In this document: piece after piece, positions 57,743 to 60,938 of the stretch
Numbering within the stretch: the first letter of the stretch is position 1
Layout: each line of letters opens with the position of its first letter
From: an uncultured Methanobrevibacter sp.
Lineage (GTDB): Archaea; Methanobacteriota; Methanobacteria; Methanobacteriales; Methanobacteriaceae
Length of the DNA: 60,938 nt
Assembly (NCBI GenBank): GCA_900314635.1
Contig: OMVY01000017.1
Span: 1-60,938 of the forward strand
Reading direction: 5' to 3'
Notes under the pieces: generated by a model
What the model was told of the DNA's origin: nothing
Seen by the model: the letters and a program-made list of their open reading frames with translations, nothing else
Database searches by the model: none
Position numbers and translations under genes: made by a program

Positions 57743-60196
57743 TTAATTATTTTCACCATCTTCCAAGTCATCATCAGACTTTACAAAACTGGCTTTTTCA
57801 TAAATTATTCCATCATCATCAAAATCTTCATCTTTAGATTTTTTAGAAGAATCTTCTGAAGCGTCCGGAAGACTTACTGCTTCATAATCAAGCCCATCAT
57901 CAAATTCCGGCTCTTTTCCTACACTTGATCCTTCATAATCAATATAAGACTCCCCATTATCAGAACTTTCATAACTGAATTGCTCTGCAGCAATGGAATC
58001 CTCTTCCATAGGTTCTGGATCGATATAAACCTCTTCAATTGATTCAGGAGGCAGTTCTGCAAAGAAATCATCTACAAAGTCATCATGGGAGTAATCATCC
58101 TCAATCTCTTGTTCTTCCACAAAGATTTCCTCGACAGGCACGCTCTCAACATAAACTTCATCGGGACTGTTTTCAATAAAGACTTCATGAGGAAGCTCAG
58201 ACTCTTCATACTCGTACACAGACTCCTGCTCAACATAAACAGCATCAGAATTATCATCCATATAAACTACATCAGAATTGTCATCTACATAAACTGCATC
58301 CGGGTCTTCTTCAACATAAATCTCACTAGGAACTTCAGACTCTGCAAAATCGTCAACAGATTCATGTTCAACATAAATGGCATCAGGATCTTCTTCTACA
58401 AAAAGCTCTTCATAATATGCAGGATCTTCCAAATCCTCACCGCTTTCTTCCAATTCCTCATAATAAGCAGGATCTTCCAAATCCTCACCGCTTTCTTCCA
58501 ATTCCTCATAATAAGCGGGATCCTCCAAATCTTCTATTGGCTCTTCACCATAAGACCTGCCTTCTGCAAACTCATCCTGAGGAACATCTTCAACAAAGAC
58601 TTCATGAGGAATCTCTCCCCCGGCAAAATCATCCTGAGGAACCTCCTCAACATAGACCTCATGAGGAATTTCTTCTTCAAATTGCTCTTCATGCACGCCT
58701 TCATCAAAATTGTCAATAAACTCATCCAGACCGTCATCGAATTCATCAACATAAGTCTCTTCAGCACCTAGGGAATCATCCAGATTACTGGTAACCAAAG
58801 TCTCTTCTAAATCAGCCCCTTTTTTAAATATGAAACTTGGGACTACTGATTTGACAACATCCTCAACATGGGATTGGAAAACATCAAAAGAAGCCTTTTT
58901 AAAATCATCCACATTATTGAAATCCTCTTCATAAGGAATTTCAAGAACAGAATTGGATGAAAAAAGTCTTTCATGAATATTATGGCCCACGATATCATCA
59001 AAATCAGGAGCTACTTCCAATATGATTGATTTGTCATTGACAAAACCTTTCTCAACCACCTTGTCAAGATCCCCATCGGTAATTCCTATTATCGGAATGT
59101 CGAATCTGTAAAGAATATCTGATGCGACAAGAGTGGTGTCGTCCCCTACTGTGACGACAAGGTCAAAATTCTTAAATCGGTAGATATCATAAGCCGCATG
59201 GTCCACATAAGCTATTTTAAAGGAATTTTCCTTGTTTTCCAAACCATTGGAGCTTGAATTCATCTCTACATCATTAATACTTACAAAATCACTATCCAAA
59301 ACACGTGGAATAACTTCCTTGGACTTTCTAAGAAGTCCTGTTTTAACAATGGCATTGCTTAAATTAACAGGACCTAATTTTTCAACGCCATGCTCCTTGA
59401 CAACTCCTCCGATGATATCAACTATAATATCATCACGTGCAAGCAGAATAGGAGCATCAGACTCGGAGTAGCCGATTACAAAACCGTTTACCAGGATATT
59501 CTCACCAGGGCTTGCCCCATGAATCCTGCGGTATGAAAACTGGGAGCCGTCATCCGGAAAATCAGCTATTCTCTCCCTGACTGTTTCTTCATCCGCAGCC
59601 TGGCTTATCTCTGAGAAATAGTTGTTTAAAACATCCTCTGGAGTATGCTTGGTTAAATTAAATTCTTCAATCAGATCATTGAACATACCTACAAAATCAA
59701 ATGAATCTTCATCGCTATCATCAGATCTTGAAAAGAGACCTTTTTTCTTCTGCTTGATTTTACGATTCACATCAACATTCCAGCTGATTATTGAACCATC
59801 CTCTTCCCCAGGCCTTTCTATTTGAACTACTGGTATGTCAGAGTCATAAAAAGACTTGTGATTAGTGGACAGGTAGTCTTCATTGGATATCTTCTTAAAG
59901 TAATGATTAAATGCAGTATATCCAAAAACATGCCCTGTTTCCTGACTTTTTCCATAATCCAGCAGGAAAATGACATCCACATTTTCAGTATTAAAAATTT
60001 CAAGGGACTCACTAGGCAGAAGTTTCATTGAAATATTAATTATATTTTCCAAGCCTGCGTCAATAACAGCAGTCCTACCCATGGTTCCGCCCAAACGACA
60101 ACGAACATTTCCATAATTTGACAAGTAGTCAATAATCTTCATCGCCCACCCGGAATCTATTATTCCAGGTCCATGTACAACAACACCAATTTCCAT
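57743..60196 (-). CDS. DUF2117-family archaeal protein with acidic repeat tail
   Basis: The protein has 817 residues. The N-terminal part (1 to about 420) begins MEIGVVVHGPGIIDSGWAMK and contains GGTMGRTAVIDAGLENII, a pattern I associate with DUF2117, an uncharacterised family of Methanobacteria. A Rossmann-like second half includes DLVVTVGDDTTLVASDIL. From about residue 500 the protein becomes almost wholly acidic with short repeats: EEIPHEVYVEEVPQDDFA pairs, three copies of a 16-residue DLEDPAYYEELEESGE unit, and DDNSDAVYVEQ units. The tail looks disordered. No signal peptide is seen. ATG 60196 is preferred to GTG 60205. Confidence 0.75.
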   Translation of the reverse strand: MEIGVVVHGPGIIDSGWAMKIIDYLSNYGNVRCRLGGTMGRTAVIDAGLENIINISMKLLPSESLEIFNTENVDVIFLLDYGKSQETGHVFGYTAFNHYFKKISNEDYLSTNHKSFYDSDIPVVQIERPGEEDGSIISWNVDVNRKIKQKKKGLFSRSDDSDEDSFDFVGMFNDLIEEFNLTKHTPEDVLNNYFSEISQAADEETVRERIADFPDDGSQFSYRRIHGASPGENILVNGFVIGYSESDAPILLARDDIIVDIIGGVVKEHGVEKLGPVNLSNAIVKTGLLRKSKEVIPRVLDSDFVSINDVEMNSSSNGLENKENSFKIAYVDHAAYDIYRFKNFDLVVTVGDDTTLVASDILYRFDIPIIGITDGDLDKVVEKGFVNDKSIILEVAPDFDDIVGHNIHERLFSSNSVLEIPYEEDFNNVDDFKKASFDVFQSHVEDVVKSVVPSFIFKKGADLEETLVTSNLDDSLGAEETYVDEFDDGLDEFIDNFDEGVHEEQFEEEIPHEVYVEEVPQDDFAGGEIPHEVFVEDVPQDEFAEGRSYGEEPIEDLEDPAYYEELEESGEDLEDPAYYEELEESGEDLEDPAYYEELFVEEDPDAIYVEHESVDDFAESEVPSEIYVEEDPDAVYVDDNSDVVYMDDNSDAVYVEQESVYEYEESELPHEVFIENSPDEVYVESVPVEEIFVEEQEIEDDYSHDDFVDDFFAELPPESIEEVYIDPEPMEEDSIAAEQFSYESSDNGESYIDYEGSSVGKEPEFDDGLDYEAVSLPDASEDSSKKSKDEDFDDDGIIYEKASFVKSDDDLEDGENN
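58419..58560 (-). repeat. In-frame 48-bp repeats in the DUF2117 gene
   Basis: Three copies begin near 58421, 58469 and 58517 with 48-bp spacing and encode the 16-residue DLEDPAYYEELEESGE unit. The first two are almost identical at DNA level, so they are recent or kept alike by recombination. Confidence 0.9.
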
Positions 60197-60292
60197 TAAT
60201 ACCACTCTGAATGGATATAATTATAAATCTTAATATAAGTCGACTCAAACCATAATGCAATCTCACTAAAAGCAAACCTACAAGTTTGATTA

Positions 60293-60796
60293 TTAGTTTT
60301 TTATTCTTCTTTTAAATATCTTTGAGCCGCAAATTTCACAATCATCAAAAGGATAATCTGCCGGATAATCCTTTTTGCAACCTTCACAAGTCTTTGTCCA
60401 ATTATATACTCCTTTTATTCCTTCAGTAATTATGCTGCCATATGGAATGCCGATAATCTTCAAAACATTCTGCATGGAATAGTCATCAGTCATGACCTTG
60501 ACATTATATCCTGAATCCGCTAAATCCAATGCAAGAGCCAGAAGCTTTTTATCAGGCCCTGAAAGTCTTAAATCATCTCCTGAATCGGCAATTATCCCAT
60601 CCAATTCTTGAACAAATTCTATTTCAGGTTCTCTTATAATAATTCTTTCTTCTTCTATAGCTTGATTCAATACCAGTCTTGATTTCAAGTCCTTGACTTC
60701 TTCGGTAATTTCTGAAACAGTGAAATTATTGGGATTTTGAAGTTCAAAGCCATTTATAAATGCTGAAGCATCCAAGACATAATATAAATCATACAT
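60293..60796 (-). CDS. nob1: rRNA maturation endonuclease Nob1
   Basis: This enzyme has 167 residues. An N-terminal PIN nuclease domain has VLDASAFING (catalytic Asp9), conserved Glu near 30 and VMTDDYSMQNVLKIIGI (acidic pair near 104). A C-terminal zinc ribbon CEGCKKDYPADYPFDDCEIC follows. This is archaeal Nob1, which makes the final cut at the 3' end of 16S rRNA. All acidic and zinc-binding residues are present. It is separated by 96 bases from the DUF2117 gene downstream on the same strand and may share a transcript with it. Confidence 0.92.
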   Translation of the reverse strand: MYDLYYVLDASAFINGFELQNPNNFTVSEITEEVKDLKSRLVLNQAIEEERIIIREPEIEFVQELDGIIADSGDDLRLSGPDKKLLALALDLADSGYNVKVMTDDYSMQNVLKIIGIPYGSIITEGIKGVYNWTKTCEGCKKDYPADYPFDDCEICGSKIFKRRIKN

Positions 60797-60840
60797 GATT
60801 AATATATTTAGCTTTTGAATTAATATATTTAATTATTTTA

Positions 60841-60938
60841 GGGACTGTCACAAATTTGAGTGATTTTTTAACAAACCATTTTCCTATCCCAAAATCTTAA
60901 TTTAAGACCAAAACGTGCCAATACTCCATTAAAAGTTC
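60841..60938. mobile_element. Terminal end of an insertion sequence (element continues to the right)
   Basis: The end GGGACTGTCACAAATTTGAG (60841-60860), followed by TGATTTT, is the inverted partner of bases 72-98. The C-terminal end of a reading frame stops one base after the 27-base end. The element continues beyond the window. Confidence 0.55.
60868..60938 (-). CDS. Probable transposase, C-terminal fragment (cut by the window end)
   Basis: The last 23 codons of a minus-strand frame read TFNGVLARFGLKLRFWDRKM and then VC-stop. The stop at 60868-60870 lies right beside the insertion-sequence end, where transposase genes commonly end. The family cannot be named from so short a piece. Confidence 0.45.
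   Translation of the reverse strand, partial: TFNGVLARFGLKLRFWDRKMVC

Noticed and set aside
58085-58771. 228-codon plus-strand frame opposite the acidic tail of the DUF2117 gene
   Set aside because: It mirrors the repeated acidic codons on the other strand, giving Ile/Phe/Arg/Asn-rich repeats without a plausible start.

Overview
The window reads as chromosomal DNA of a methanogenic archaeon of the order Methanobacteriales, most like a Methanobrevibacter. The support is a set of methanogen-only genes: methanogenesis marker proteins 2, 3, 5, 6, 15 and 17, and a CfbE-type coenzyme F430 synthetase. General archaeal genes (Nob1, Trm5, diphthine synthase, pyruvoyl-dependent arginine decarboxylase, GfcR) agree with this. 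By eye the DNA is about one third G+C, with very A+T-rich gaps between genes. Ribosome sites are of two kinds: GGAGG-like, or GTGAT three to four bases before the start. I cannot name the species. Both ends of the window carry matching, oppositely oriented ends of one insertion-sequence family, so it may be a draft contig that broke at two IS copies.

Layout. 1-8.1 kb: arginine decarboxylase, an inositol-phosphatase/NAD-kinase fusion, cfbE and hemC (tetrapyrrole and F430 synthesis), a sugar-nucleotide dehydrogenase-like protein and GfcR. 8.3-14.3 kb: MATE exporter, a polar amino-acid ABC importer, a DGC-type zinc protein, a HEAT-repeat protein and a queuosine/archaeosine-precursor transporter. 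14.5-19.3 kb: glutamate dehydrogenase and a possible CARF-like winged-helix regulator, with two gene-poor gaps of more than 1.2 kb. 19.3-28.1 kb: dphB behind a structured leader, trm5, three paralogous HAD phosphatases around a TrkH potassium transporter, and a DHA2-type exporter. 28.2-34.0 kb: iron-sulfur flavoprotein, PfkB kinase, nitroreductase, second MATE exporter and an MtnA-like isomerase. 34.4-39.0 kb: modC, modB, modA and nifB, all on the minus strand, so molybdate uptake sits beside nitrogenase-cofactor assembly. 39.3-43.8 kb: methanogenesis marker cluster (17, 15, 5, 6, 3), tied to methyl-coenzyme M reductase maturation. 44.1-48.2 kb: DUF4143 ATPase, SstT and a PARG-type hydrolase. 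48.5-54.7 kb: a complete Type I restriction-modification operon, by eye more A+T-rich than its neighbours and probably acquired. 54.7-60.8 kb: YkgJ cysteine-cluster protein, a zinc-ribbon protein that seems to start at ATT, marker 2, a DUF2117 protein with an acidic repeat tail, and nob1.

The most unusual theme is tandem duplication of gaps between genes. At several sites the last codons and stop of a gene have been copied head to tail just downstream: 28 bp at 17.7 kb, 79 bp at 28.1 kb, 34 bp at 31.5 kb and 39 bp at 55.5 kb; at 47.3 kb a 58-bp unit is duplicated with its junction at the stop codon. A 23-bp satellite with a 69-bp higher-order period lies at 45.5 kb. Other leads are a leader RNA before dphB, whose G-U pairs indicate the minus strand, and a two-stem element at 19.1 kb. 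I found no rRNA, tRNA or CRISPR array. All assignments come from reading the sequence; no database was searched.
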